A DNA stretch of 64,000 nucleotides from Adhaeribacter soli (GCF_008727925.1 NZ_VTWT01000003.1:1-64000), one strand, 5' to 3'. Shown: positions 43,349 through 52,555, counted from the first letter of the stretch. Made by a program: numbers and translations. Notes: generated by a model not told the origin, from the sequence alone.

Positions 43349-44083
43349 ATGAAGCTTTTTTTTACTGCTGCTTTCACGCTTATTTCATTCTTCGCCGCTG
43401 CTCAGGAGCGGAAATACCTCGATACAAACTGGCAGATAGTTTTGGATTCAAGCAGCGCCAAATATTATGAAGAGGTAGCTTTCTCCGGTTCAGGAGCCAA
43501 CGCCATTAAAACCAATAGAACCTACACTATGGCCGGCCAACTTATAAAAGAAGAAAGCTCTAATGAAAAAACCAGGTTTATGGCTGGCGGCAGTAAGGAA
43601 TGGTTTGAAGACGGAAAAATAGCCAAAACCAGCAATTACGTAAATGGAAGCCTTGAAGGCGAATTCCGATCTTATTACAAAACCGGCGAACTACGGCGAA
43701 TAGATATTTATAAGGATGGCAAACTTATTCAAGGGAAGTGCTTAACCAAAGCCGGAGCAGACACAACCTATTACCCGCACGAAACCAGTGCAGAATTTCC
43801 GGGCGGCGCACAAGGGTTTATCAGGTATTTAAACAACACTCTGAAATACCCTGCCGCTGCCAAAAAGAATTATATTCAGGGCAAGGTACTCGTTCAATTT
43901 GTAGTTAACCCAGACGGCTCTTTATCCGGAACAAGAATTTCCAGACCGGGCGATGCCGACCTCGATGCAGAAGCATTACGGGTAGTTTCACAGATGCCAA
44001 ACTGGAAACCAGCCGTTAAGGAAGGAGAAAGAGTAAGTCAGCGAATGGTTATTCCAGTTAATTTTAGTCTTGACAGACGGTAA
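43349..44083 (+). CDS. Exported protein with MORN-like repeats and TonB C-terminal domain
   Basis: From the ATG at 43349 (MKLFFTAAFTLISFFAAAQ) the protein is 244 residues with a cleavable signal peptide. The middle contains toxin-like MORN repeats (KEWFEDGKIAKTSNYVNGSL, GEFRSYYKTGELRRIDIYKD). The C-terminal 80 residues are a TonB domain (YPAAAKKNYIQGKVLVQFVV, GDADLDAEALRVVSQMPNW, RMVIPVNFSL). Because the N-terminus is a cleaved signal rather than an anchor, it is unlikely to be a classic energy transducer. It could act as a periplasmic or outer-membrane TonB-domain protein. Confidence 0.8.
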   Translation: MKLFFTAAFTLISFFAAAQERKYLDTNWQIVLDSSSAKYYEEVAFSGSGANAIKTNRTYTMAGQLIKEESSNEKTRFMAGGSKEWFEDGKIAKTSNYVNGSLEGEFRSYYKTGELRRIDIYKDGKLIQGKCLTKAGADTTYYPHETSAEFPGGAQGFIRYLNNTLKYPAAAKKNYIQGKVLVQFVVNPDGSLSGTRISRPGDADLDAEALRVVSQMPNWKPAVKEGERVSQRMVIPVNFSLDRR

Positions 44084-44100
44084 TACACTTCTTTTCGCCG

Positions 44101-44496
44101 CTACTTCAGCATACCTTTATAATCGTCAAAATCCTTATCAAATCCATTGTAATCGGAGGTAATTTCTTCGCCGGGCTGAATATCGCTGGCCGCAATGGTA
44201 AAGCCTTCGTCGTCTTCGGAGGTATCTGAGGTATTGGGTTGGAAGGAATGGTTGATGAAACGCCCGTCGTCGCCGCAAAGAATATGCAGGTGGCTGGATT
44301 TGCTTCGGTATAGGTATTTCTTCAGATTATCGAGCGGGTATTCTTTTTCCAGTTCAGCCAATTGTTCATCGGAAAGCTTCAGGTCTACGCCTTCGGTGTA
44401 CTTCCAGATAATTGCGCCTTTAGAAATAAACTGATCGGCAAACAAACCAATGCCACTGATCTTGCTCTGGCCGAGCCGGGTTTTTACGAGAAGCAT
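44101..44496 (-). CDS. SET-domain protein
   Basis: The protein is 131 residues. SET motifs are present in order: KISGIGLFADQFISKGAIIWKY (N-terminal SET), GRFINHSFQPNTSDT (the NH motif, SAM and substrate binding) and PGEEITSDYNGFD (C-terminal SET with the catalytic Tyr). Bacterial proteins of this size are probable protein-lysine methyltransferases, and the target is unknown. The acidic insert SEDDEGF is unusual. It is convergent with the TonB-like gene, only 17 bases apart. Confidence 0.82.
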   Translation of the reverse strand: MLLVKTRLGQSKISGIGLFADQFISKGAIIWKYTEGVDLKLSDEQLAELEKEYPLDNLKKYLYRSKSSHLHILCGDDGRFINHSFQPNTSDTSEDDEGFTIAASDIQPGEEITSDYNGFDKDFDDYKGMLK

Positions 44497-44726
44497 GTAA
44501 TCGGATTCGTGTTTTTTTCGGCATACGGAAAGGCAAATAAAAGGCTGTGCTCTACTCAGTGTTTAACCTCCTTCCATAAAAATAAAGGCGTCCGGCATAA
44601 CTGTTGGCCCTCTCCATCAGTATCTTTAAAATAATAAATATAATTTTTTAAAGAAACAAACACGCAAGAACTCTTTGCAGGCAACTGCTGTTTCCTAAGC
44701 CGTGTTTCGTGTGTATATTTAGCATT

Positions 44727-47654
44727 ATGCCTATTGCCGGATTTTTTACCAGATTTAGTTTTCTCTTTCTTTCTTATACTGTTTTAGCCTTTACCGCTTT
44801 AGCGCAGTCGGGCAGCTGGCAGCCTGCCGGGGCAGATGTAAGTTTTCCAAGAACACTGCTTAAAGCCAATGCCCTGCCGGAAGTAAGACAATCGCTGCAG
44901 GAATCTGCCCGCAAGGAGATTTACCAGTCGGTATATGCCTGGGCTTTGGCAACGCCGCCTGCTACCAATTCCACCGATACCGACCGCCGCCTGCGGGCCA
45001 GAGCTGCTAAAAACGTTGCGTTTATCCGGATAATTGGTCTGAATTATAACTTAGATACGCTCAATTCCGCTCAGAAAAACGACCTCGAAACCAAAGCCAT
45101 ATCCCTGCTCGACAACCTGAACCCGGCGGTGGAAGCCTTCTGGAGCTACGAAAAATGGCAGTGGCGCAGCAAAGAACTCATCGACTATTTAATTGCCTAC
45201 GACCTCTTGCGCGGAGCCGGCGTTCCTGAAGCGCGCCTGCTTACCGCTAAAACCAACCTGCAGAACTTTGCCGGCCGGCTGTATTCCAATGGTTCCGGCT
45301 TTGTAGGCTCTATAAACAACAACCATTTATTTATGACGGCTGCCGCTTTGGGTATGGCCGGAGTTGTGCTCAACGACATGACCAGCACCACCGTGGCCAA
45401 TCAGCCGCAAAGCTGGATAAACATTGGCATGTACAACATCGATAATGCCATGTGGCGCAATGCCGGAAGGCAATCGGAGCCGGGCGTAGTAGCAGGTTAT
45501 GCCGAAGGGCCGTACTACTTTAAATACGCCATGCAGAACTGTCTGCCTTTTTTCCGGGCTTTCGGGAATTTCCTGCCGGATGGTACTTACAGCTTCACGT
45601 GGAACAACACAACCCGCCAGATCCGCAATCCTTTCTTCGACCCGAATTACGACCTGCTTTACCAGTGGATCACGGATATTACCCTGCCCGACGGCCGCCT
45701 GCCGGCGCTGGAAGATTCTTACATCGATATGGCCATGCCGGAACTGGCCTTAACCGGGAAAGCGCAGTTTGTAAAAGAATTTCACCCGCAAAACCTGGAA
45801 GCAAACCAGCTCCGTACCCTGGATGCGCAGCTGGACGGCACGGTAGATTTACGGGCCAATTATTTAGCGGCCAACGTAAATCCGCTGCCTAAACCGGAAA
45901 AAGCTTTAACTTCTTACCCGGAAGCCGGCAATTTGGTATTCCGGTCGGGAAATGGCTTTGCAGGAAATTACCTGCACGTTTACGGTAAAAAAGGACTTGC
46001 CCTTACCAATTCGGGCGGACACAACCACGGCGATGCCGGCAGCTTCACGCTTTATTCCCAAGGCCAATTACTGGCTTTGGATGCCGGTTATCTGAATTAC
46101 AATCGTCGCGGGGAAGTAGGAAATGCCACGAACCATAACCTGGTGCTGGTAGACGGCGCGGGGCCTTTGATCGGGACTTCCAGCGCGGCCAACGATGCTG
46201 CCGCTACCATTCAGCATCCGTTCCAGACATCGGGGTTGAGTTACGGGGAAGTAGCTACTGCTTATTCCGGCGCTAGTATTACCCGCAAAACGCTGAGCGT
46301 ACGCGGCGAATATTACCTGATGACGGATTTCATTTCGGCGGCGGCTCCGCATAATTTTACCTGGCAGCTGCACGGTTTCGGCCTGGAAAACGGCACCTCC
46401 GCGCAAGGTACTTTTACCGATAATGCGGCGAACCACGAAGGCATCTGGCAGAAGAACGGTGTTTCCCTCAAGGCGCACGTAACGGCTACCAACGGTGTCA
46501 GCAGTTATACCAAAACCACCGGCATCCACGAAACGACTTATAATCAGGCCGAAAGCCACACTACTTTTCTGGTGAATAAAGCTAACGTTTCGCAAACCCA
46601 GTTCCTGGCCGCGCTGCTGCCTTACACTTCTCCTGCCCTAACTGCCACTACCCTGCCGCTCAGCAACATGGCCGGCCTGGTAACCGCTTCGGCCCAATTC
46701 ACCGATGTGGCCTTTACCCAAGCCGATACTATAATGCAAACCGTAACTGCCGCGACGTTGCCGGAAACCTTAAGATCCGATGCCAGCTTTACCTTTTATT
46801 CCGAAGATATTTCCGGCGAGCTCGCCCAGGTTTTTCTGCAGAACGGCACTACCCTGGTTTACGGCTCGGAACAACTCCTGAAAAGCAGCCGCCGCGCCAA
46901 TATTTCGTGGGAGCAACTCAGCAAAGGCGAATTTGAAGGCTACGTAAGCAAACCGGCTACGCTGCTGGTAAAAGCCGATAAACGGCCCAATCTGGTAACC
47001 GGACAAAACCTCTCCTCCTGGACGTACGATGCGGCAACCAAAACCCTGATCGCTACCTTTTCGCAGCCTTCCGATTTCCAGTTAAGGTTTGCACAGGACC
47101 CGCTTCCGGTGGAATTGGTAGCTTTTAAGGCCGAAAAAGTAAGTTCCGGGGTGAAATTAACCTGGCAAACGGCTTCGGAAAAAAATAACCGTTCGTTTCA
47201 GATCCAGCGTTCTGCCGATGCCCGCTCCTGGAAAACAATCGGGGAAAAAGCCGGTCAGGGAACAACTTCTGCTGCCACAGCCTACCACTACCATGATGTT
47301 CCTGACTTTTCCGGGCTGGTTTACTACCGTTTAAAGCAACTGGATCTCAGCGGCGATTTTAGTTATTCCGACGTTCAGGCCGTGCAATTTGAGATGGAAA
47401 CAATTACAGCCCTGCACCTTTATCCGAACCCCATTAAAGACCGGGTTACGCTGGAATTAATGTCTGACGTACCGGAAAATGTGGAGATCGAGCTCCGAAA
47501 TGTGGCCGGCCAAACGGCATTTAAACAGAAACACCTGCTGGCAAAAGGGTTAAATAGCCTTCAACTGGAACTGGCAGGGCTTCCCCGCGGATTTTACTTC
47601 GTAACCCTTAAATCCAACTCCCGAACCTGGCAGACGAAATTTGTAAAACAGTAG
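44727..47654 (+). CDS. T9SS-secreted heparinase II/III-family protein
   Basis: From the ATG at 44727 the protein is 975 residues; a GTG six codons earlier is an alternative. Signal peptide to TALAQ (about residue 28). An N-terminal alpha/alpha toroid region with YEKWQWRSKELIDYLIAYDLL and GYAEGPYYFKYAMQ resembles polysaccharide lyase families (alginate/heparinase). The central heparinase II/III signature is SGGHNHGDAGSFTLYSQ with LALDAGYLNY (about residue 429). It then has an LPVELVAFKA fibronectin-like segment (about 792) and a T9SS sorting domain (HLYPNPIKDRVTLEL, from about 895). It probably cleaves acidic polysaccharides at the cell surface. The actual substrate is unknown. Confidence 0.88.
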   Translation: MPIAGFFTRFSFLFLSYTVLAFTALAQSGSWQPAGADVSFPRTLLKANALPEVRQSLQESARKEIYQSVYAWALATPPATNSTDTDRRLRARAAKNVAFIRIIGLNYNLDTLNSAQKNDLETKAISLLDNLNPAVEAFWSYEKWQWRSKELIDYLIAYDLLRGAGVPEARLLTAKTNLQNFAGRLYSNGSGFVGSINNNHLFMTAAALGMAGVVLNDMTSTTVANQPQSWINIGMYNIDNAMWRNAGRQSEPGVVAGYAEGPYYFKYAMQNCLPFFRAFGNFLPDGTYSFTWNNTTRQIRNPFFDPNYDLLYQWITDITLPDGRLPALEDSYIDMAMPELALTGKAQFVKEFHPQNLEANQLRTLDAQLDGTVDLRANYLAANVNPLPKPEKALTSYPEAGNLVFRSGNGFAGNYLHVYGKKGLALTNSGGHNHGDAGSFTLYSQGQLLALDAGYLNYNRRGEVGNATNHNLVLVDGAGPLIGTSSAANDAAATIQHPFQTSGLSYGEVATAYSGASITRKTLSVRGEYYLMTDFISAAAPHNFTWQLHGFGLENGTSAQGTFTDNAANHEGIWQKNGVSLKAHVTATNGVSSYTKTTGIHETTYNQAESHTTFLVNKANVSQTQFLAALLPYTSPALTATTLPLSNMAGLVTASAQFTDVAFTQADTIMQTVTAATLPETLRSDASFTFYSEDISGELAQVFLQNGTTLVYGSEQLLKSSRRANISWEQLSKGEFEGYVSKPATLLVKADKRPNLVTGQNLSSWTYDAATKTLIATFSQPSDFQLRFAQDPLPVELVAFKAEKVSSGVKLTWQTASEKNNRSFQIQRSADARSWKTIGEKAGQGTTSAATAYHYHDVPDFSGLVYYRLKQLDLSGDFSYSDVQAVQFEMETITALHLYPNPIKDRVTLELMSDVPENVEIELRNVAGQTAFKQKHLLAKGLNSLQLELAGLPRGFYFVTLKSNSRTWQTKFVKQ

Positions 47655-47665
47655 GTTATAGTCAC

Positions 47666-47718
47666 TAAAAAGGAAGATTGCCGTAATCCGGAATTCAGGA
47701 AGGTGATCTTCTTTTTTT
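47666..47718 (+). terminator. Terminator of the heparinase-family gene
   Basis: AAAAAGGAAGATTGCC ... GGTGATCTTCTTTTTT, stem with a small mismatch followed by a T run, just before the next ATG at 47719. Confidence 0.6.
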
Positions 47719-48294
47719 ATGACCTTAACCCAGCGTTTTATGCAAGCATCCGAATTCCGGCCGGTTTCTTATTCCCGCACCACCATTACCGAACTTATGA
47801 TCCCGGCGTATGCCAATTTTGGCGGCAAGATCCACGGGGGTATTCTGCTTTCGCTAATGGATAAAGTGGCTTATGCCTGTTCAGCCAAGCATGCGGGCAA
47901 TTATTGCGTTACTGTAACGGTAGACGGGGTTCACTTTCTGCAGCCTGTGGAAGTCGGGGAGCTGGTTTCGTTAATGGCTTCGGTGAATTACGTGGGCAAT
48001 ACCTCGTTAATGGTGGGCATAAAAGTAATTGCTGAAAACGTGAAAACCGGCCAGGTGAAACACACCAACACTTCTTACTTTACCATGGTAGCCAAAGACG
48101 ATTCCGGTAAACCCACTCCGGTGCCGGGCCTACTGCTGGAAAACCAGGAAGATGTGCGGCGGTTTCTGGAAGCTATAAAACGCCGGGAGATTAAAGAACA
48201 CAGCCGCCAGGTTTTTGAAAACGAAAAAAGCCGCTTAACGCCGGAAGAAGATCTTACGCTGCTGGAAAAGGAACGGTGCCGGTTGGGGTTCTGA
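47719..48294 (+). CDS. Acyl-CoA thioesterase, hotdog fold
   Basis: The protein is 191 residues. The hotdog core shows PAYANFGGKIHGGILLSLMDKVAYA, with the Asp (MD) and Gly residues of the YciA/BFIT-type acyl-CoA thioesterase active site (quoted in segments), then VTVTVDGVHFLQPVEVGELV and HTNTSYFTMVAKDDSGKP. It hydrolyses acyl-CoA to free acid and CoA. The charged C-terminal helix (KRREIKEHSRQVF) is slightly extended. It is downstream of the T9SS heparinase gene but transcriptionally separated. Confidence 0.9.
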   Translation: MTLTQRFMQASEFRPVSYSRTTITELMIPAYANFGGKIHGGILLSLMDKVAYACSAKHAGNYCVTVTVDGVHFLQPVEVGELVSLMASVNYVGNTSLMVGIKVIAENVKTGQVKHTNTSYFTMVAKDDSGKPTPVPGLLLENQEDVRRFLEAIKRREIKEHSRQVFENEKSRLTPEEDLTLLEKERCRLGF

Positions 48295-48529
48295 CTTTCC
48301 GCAGCGCCTATTAAAATCAACCTTTGCGTTACAATTTCCCTTACCGGAACCTGCGTTTGCCTTCGGGCATTACTGAATTACCATGCTGCTTTAAGAAGCC
48401 TTCGCCAGCAAAACGCAGTCTTAAAACATGCCTTAAGCTGAAAACCAACAACAAAGCTTTTATAAACTGCTTCTTTTAAACCATATTTGTACTGGTGTTA
48501 ACTACTCCAAAAGCGCCTGCAATTGTAAA

Positions 48530-48691
48530 GTTAGCGATGCATCAGGCAAAGTGGTTCTATCCGAAAAATTGAGAGCTAACCATCTGCTAAACATTTCGGG
48601 CCTGCCAAGAGGCACTTACTTCATGGAAGTTACCAACGGAGCGCTTCGGCAAACAGGTGGTAAAGCAATAATTGGCAGGTATCTGTCCTGA
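48530..48691 (+). pseudogene. Remnant of a T9SS sorting domain
   Basis: Codons from 48530 translate to a recognisable sorting-domain end (KVSDASGKVVLSEKLRA-like, HLLNISGLPRGTYFMEV, then TNGALRQTGGKAIIGRYLS and a stop). The frame remains open a little upstream (about 48474) but shows no signal peptide, promoter or full domain. It is a fragment, probably the 3' end of a deleted T9SS gene, just before an intact T9SS gene. Confidence 0.6.
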
Positions 48692-48770
48692 TTTAAAAGC
48701 CATTTCCGAATTCGGAACTGGCTTTTGTCATTCCGGGCAATCCTCCCCTTCCCTTTCCATCGGCCCTTGC

Positions 48771-48800
48771 TTGTTATTCAGGGGTTTCTCTTTAATTTTG
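48771..48800 (+). promoter_or_regulatory. Consensus promoter of the T9SS gene at 48825
   Basis: TTG (48771-48773), 19 bases, TAATTTTG (48793-48800), an exact match to the Bacteroidota consensus with ideal spacing. It lies 25 bases before the ATG at 48825 and confirms that start. Confidence 0.7.
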
Positions 48801-48824
48801 GTGTTTATTAAAACAAATCAGTAC

Positions 48825-49769
48825 ATGAAAAAACTTTTACTTGTAGTCGTAATGGCTGTTTCAGGCTTCTTTGCAAAGGCCCAGTCCTACACTTTTTCGC
48901 AGACAACCGGTACTTACGCCGACCTGCCTTCTCCCTTTATATTGAGCCAACCTGGTTGGGATGGTATGAGTTCTTATAACGTGTTAATTCCTTTCCAGTT
49001 TGAACTGGGTGGTACCACCGAATCGATGCTGGGTATTGGCGGTAATTCGGAAATCGGCTTTCAGTTCGGCATGCGCGGCATTTCAGCGCTTCTGGCAGAG
49101 CTCGAAGACCGGAACCAGTCAGCCAACCCCTCTACGATCGGCTACAAATTAACCGGCACGCCGGGGCAGCAGATCCTGAAAATGGAATGGAAAAATGCAG
49201 GAACAAGCAACGGCGGCAGCGAATTTGCTAATATGCAGGTATGGCTTTATGAGGGCTCAAACATCATCGAGCTGCATTACGGCCCTTCCAGCCTGCCTTC
49301 ATCCGGATTTCTGTATTTTCCCCAGCAAGCCCCTACCGTTGGCCTGGCCTTATCAACTTCCTCGTCCACTTTTACCGTTTCAGGAATATTTCTGCAGGGT
49401 AACCCGGCTGCTGCTACCGCAGTAACTGTAACCAATGCAAATACCTTTCCTACCCTTGCTGCTCCCCCGGCCAGCGGCACTATTTACCGCTTTACTCCTT
49501 CCAATGTAACAGGCTTATCCGGAAAGCTGCCGGAAAATACCCTGGCTTTTCACCCCAATCCGGCTACCGATTTTATTACTATAAAGGGTCTTCAAACTGA
49601 ATCAAAGGGAGCGCACCTGATCGTTACCGATATGGCTGGCCGCACCATGATGAGCGAAACAATACCGGCAAACGGCCGGATAAACATCGAAAAACTGGCT
49701 AAAGGGATTTACCTGGCCCGGATAACAGCTAATGGTAGTTCTTTCACAAAACGTTTGATCAAACAATAA
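48825..49769 (+). CDS. T9SS type A sorting domain protein
   Basis: From the ATG at 48825 (MKKLLLVVVMAVSGFFAKAQ) the protein is 314 residues with a signal peptide (cleavage about residue 20). The central region is about 210 residues and beta-rich, with no recognised enzyme motif (PFQFELGGTTESMLGIGGNSE, EFANMQVWLYEGSNIIELHYG). A T9SS sorting domain from about residue 240 (LAFHPNPATDFITIKG ... KGIYLARITANG) ends in KRLIKQ. An in-frame start 51 codons upstream is untenable because it overlaps the promoter and the pseudogene. Confidence 0.82.
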   Translation: MKKLLLVVVMAVSGFFAKAQSYTFSQTTGTYADLPSPFILSQPGWDGMSSYNVLIPFQFELGGTTESMLGIGGNSEIGFQFGMRGISALLAELEDRNQSANPSTIGYKLTGTPGQQILKMEWKNAGTSNGGSEFANMQVWLYEGSNIIELHYGPSSLPSSGFLYFPQQAPTVGLALSTSSSTFTVSGIFLQGNPAAATAVTVTNANTFPTLAAPPASGTIYRFTPSNVTGLSGKLPENTLAFHPNPATDFITIKGLQTESKGAHLIVTDMAGRTMMSETIPANGRINIEKLAKGIYLARITANGSSFTKRLIKQ

Positions 49770-49860
49770 AACCGAAATTGTTTTATTTCGTTGGTGAAGG
49801 CCCGGAATCGGATCCTGAAGCTAAATAATTCTTAACTCCATTATTCACGAGTACATTTCT

Positions 49861-50475
49861 ATGAAAAAAATCCTTTTACTGCTTCTGGTTATTGGTTTAA
49901 TAGGTGGCTATCTTTATTACCGTAGTTTCCTTTCTGGGCCAAAGTACTCGTTGCTGCAGGCCAAAGAAGCCGCACAGAACCACAACGTAGCCGAATTTGA
50001 AAAGTATGTGAACGTGGAATCGCTTACCGGCAGCCTGGTAGACCAGGTAACGCAGCAACGCAGTCTGGTAAGCCGGTTTGTTCCGGGGCTGAACCTGGGT
50101 AAAAGCGCTTTAAACCTGCTGAAGCCACAACTGGTAAAAGCGGCCCGCAACGAAGTGCAGTACTACATCGAAACCGGCAACATTAACCTTAATGCCGCCG
50201 GGAAAAAACCCCTGATCTCCTTGGGTGCCATTGCTGGAATGGTAATTGGCGACAGCAGCGAGTTCCAGGGCATCGATTACATTAAAGAGGCCGGAGAGCA
50301 GGCCCTGGTCGGGCTGAAATTCACGCAGCCCCGCTACGATACCACCATGGTACTGGAAATTAAGATGCTGGATAAAGGCGATTACTGGCAGGCCACCGAG
50401 CTTACCAATGTGGGCGACATTATAAACCACGTAGCCCGCCTGGAAAAGCAACGCTTGCTACGCCGGAATCAATAA
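49861..50475 (+). CDS. DUF2939-like membrane-anchored protein
   Basis: The protein is 204 residues. One N-terminal transmembrane helix (KILLLLLVIGLIGGYLYY) is followed by YSLLQAKEAAQNHNVAEFEKYVNVESL, then an alpha/beta region ending in WQATELTNVGDIINHVARLE. This matches the general form of DUF2939/YfdX-like membrane-tethered proteins, and function is unknown. It is monocistronic with its own terminator. Confidence 0.75.
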   Translation: MKKILLLLLVIGLIGGYLYYRSFLSGPKYSLLQAKEAAQNHNVAEFEKYVNVESLTGSLVDQVTQQRSLVSRFVPGLNLGKSALNLLKPQLVKAARNEVQYYIETGNINLNAAGKKPLISLGAIAGMVIGDSSEFQGIDYIKEAGEQALVGLKFTQPRYDTTMVLEIKMLDKGDYWQATELTNVGDIINHVARLEKQRLLRRNQ

Positions 50476-50490
50476 AGGACTTTTTATTTC

Positions 50491-50534
50491 AAAGGCCCTG
50501 CTGTTTTAATTTAACAGCAGGGCCTTTGCTTTTA
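50491..50534 (+). terminator. Rho-independent terminator
   Basis: AAAGGCCCTGCTGTT ttaattt AACAGCAGGGCCTTT, a 15-bp perfect stem with following T-rich bases, 15 bases after the DUF2939 stop. Confidence 0.85.
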
Positions 50535-50938
50535 AAGGGCAGGTAGTTTCCGATCCTGCAATGAATAATAGTTATTCCTGAATTAAACTTTAACAGTCTT
50601 TTTAAATTTAAAAATGCTAAGCTTATTTACTGCATCTGAAAGCCTTTTCTTTCACTAAATTTAACGTATATCTTTATTTTTCATTAATGAAGACTTTGAT
50701 AAATAACTACTTAAAAGGAAAATAGCTTTTCTTTATTAAAAATTTAAAAAAAAAAATTTAGTCAGGCAACCAAAACGAAAAAAAACGCGACTACATCTAC
50801 AAACCTGCCAGACTGTAATAACATATATGTTTTTATGGAAGAATTTTCTTAAATTGCATAAATATATGCGTTATTATAGCATCGAACAGGAAATAAATAA
50901 GAGTTAGTTGTTTTTGAAGTGTTGTTTTAGTCTTTTCC
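50535..50938. other. AT-rich gene-free segment
   Basis: About 400 bp of AT-rich DNA with short palindromes (AACATATATGTT near 50819, GCATAaaTATGC-type near 50858). No coding frame with this genome's composition is present. Confidence 0.4.
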
Positions 50939-51043
50939 GAGGTTGACGAAAAACTCCTGGCCTCTTTACATATTGGAGGTGAGAATTGGGTGAGAGCATT
51001 TTTCCTTCTACAAAGAGCGCCAGGAGCTTTGTCAACCAAGGTT
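50939..51043. repeat. Inverted-repeat pair in gene-poor DNA
   Basis: Left arm GGTTGACGAAAAACTCCTGG (50941 on) and right arm CCAGGAGCTTTGTCAACC (to about 51040) are imperfect inverted copies over about 26 bp, separated by about 47 bp. They could be the terminal repeats of a deleted insertion sequence or a large hairpin. Confidence 0.4.
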
Positions 51044-51339
51044 AAAGTATTGAAGAGCACGACCATAATTGCCTTTCCGGCGAACTTCCTTCAACTGTGC
51101 CCTTCTGAATATCTTTATACATTCCTTTCCACAACGGCCTGCTTTCTGCTAACAGCCGAGGCCAAATGCATGGGGCTAAAAGATTTACAAGCGGAAATTC
51201 ATTCAGCAGCTTTTCCGCAATTGCGCTGAAGCAAACCAACTTTAAGCCGGCCGGTAGCCGAAAATTCTTAAAATAAAACAGAAAGGGTTTCGAAGAAAGG
51301 AGACCTTGGCACTCTTATTCAGGGGAAGTCTCAGAAAAA

Positions 51340-51811
51340 CTATAAAACCGGCGCAACAAGCCAGTTATTTACCGTATGCATTACCCCGTTCCTGGCAACG
51401 TTATCGGCTTGGGTAATCTTCACGCCATTAATTAAAACCTGGTTGCCCTTCCGGAAAACGGTTACTTCTTTGCCTCCCAGCGTCATTATTTTAGAACCTA
51501 GAACCGTCTTTGAAATCTTCCTTCAGCAAACGACCGACAATAATATGACTCATTAGCGCATCCTTCAGCTTGTTAGGGTCTGCATTTCTCATTTTCTGCA
51601 AAGCTTCGTCGGAAGGGGCAAAAAAGGTATAAGGCCCGGCATCCGTCAAAACCGGGCCTAGGCCGGCCTGCACCAGAACTTCTTTTAAGAGCGCCCGGTT
51701 GTCGCAAATATTTTCCATAATGGACTTGCCGGCGTTTTGACTGTAAGCAGCAGTAACCGATAATAAGCAGAATAGCAGGGCAGTAAATGCCGTTAGTAAA
51801 GTTGTTTTCAT
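51340..51811 (-). pseudogene. Fasciclin (FAS1) protein gene with 7-bp duplication frameshift
   Basis: Read from 51811, the frame encodes a signal peptide (MKTTLLTAFTALLFCLLS, cleavage near YSQ) and the first part of a FAS1 domain (TFFAPSDEALQKM, ALMSHIIVGRLLKEDF), then stops at 51491. A perfect tandem repeat of TAGAACC at 51492-51505 lies at that point. Removing one copy restores the frame into GGKEVTVFRKGNQVLINGVK and GVMHTVNNWLVAPVL with a stop at 51340-51342, completing a 154-residue fasciclin-like exported adhesion protein. As written, only the 106-residue truncated form is made. Confidence 0.8.
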
Positions 51812-51918
51812 ACCCAGGGAGCCTTATATAGAGCTTTCTCTATGGTATACGCGCCCAGAAAAAAACCGCCGGCAAGGTATGGTTTAAAGCCTTACCTTTT
51901 TCCCGGAAAACAATAGCA

Positions 51919-52542
51919 TTAAAACGGTAAGTTCTGTAGCAATTGGGAAATAAAGCCGCGGCCAGCTTCCGGAACCAGGATCCAGCCCATAATTACGCCT
52001 ACCAAAGCCCCGTAAAAGTGCGCATCGTGGTTTACGTTGTCGCGGTTTTTCTTTGCTTCGAAATAGGAATAGATCAGGTACAATACACCCAGCACCACAC
52101 CCGGCAGGCAAATAAAACCATAAAGGCAGATTTTATTCATGGGGGCATACAGAATGCTGGCAAAAATAATGGTAGAAACCCCGCCCGAAGCGCCCAGTGA
52201 ATGATAGTTACGGTCATCTTTATGTTTGAAATAGGTGGGCACATCGGCCAGAATTACCCCTATTACAAACAGCGCCAGGAACCAGAGTGCGCCTGCCTGC
52301 GGACCGAAATAATATTTGTAAAGGCTTTCCACGGCATCGCCAAAGAAATAAAGCGAAAACATGTTGAAGAACAAGTGCCCCCAGTCAGCATGCAGGAACC
52401 CGGAGGTCAGGAAACGGTACCACTGGTTATTACGCTTTACGCTGTACGGATGAAAAACCCAGCTTTCCAGGAAATCCTGATTCCGCCAGGCATACATGGT
52501 AATGACAACGTTAAAAGCGATGAGGGCAAGGGTTAAACTCAT
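51919..52542 (-). CDS. Rhomboid-family intramembrane protease
   Basis: From the ATG at 52542 (MSLTLALIAFNVVITM) the protein is 207 residues with about six transmembrane helices. It has HADWGHLFFNMFSLYFFG with the conserved Asn, GASGG (residues about 116-120) carrying the nucleophilic Ser, and the partner His in NHDAHFYGALVG (about 174). Rhomboids cut transmembrane segments of partner proteins within the membrane. An in-frame start 31 codons upstream adds a non-family lead. Confidence 0.9.
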   Translation of the reverse strand: MSLTLALIAFNVVITMYAWRNQDFLESWVFHPYSVKRNNQWYRFLTSGFLHADWGHLFFNMFSLYFFGDAVESLYKYYFGPQAGALWFLALFVIGVILADVPTYFKHKDDRNYHSLGASGGVSTIIFASILYAPMNKICLYGFICLPGVVLGVLYLIYSYFEAKKNRDNVNHDAHFYGALVGVIMGWILVPEAGRGFISQLLQNLPF

Positions 52543-52555
52543 GTTTTCAGATTTG

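Noticed and set aside
50833-51229. Opposing open frames of 65-79 codons in the gap before the fasciclin gene
   Set aside because: They overlap the inverted-repeat pair, use AT-rich codons at random and show no domain, signal or promoter.
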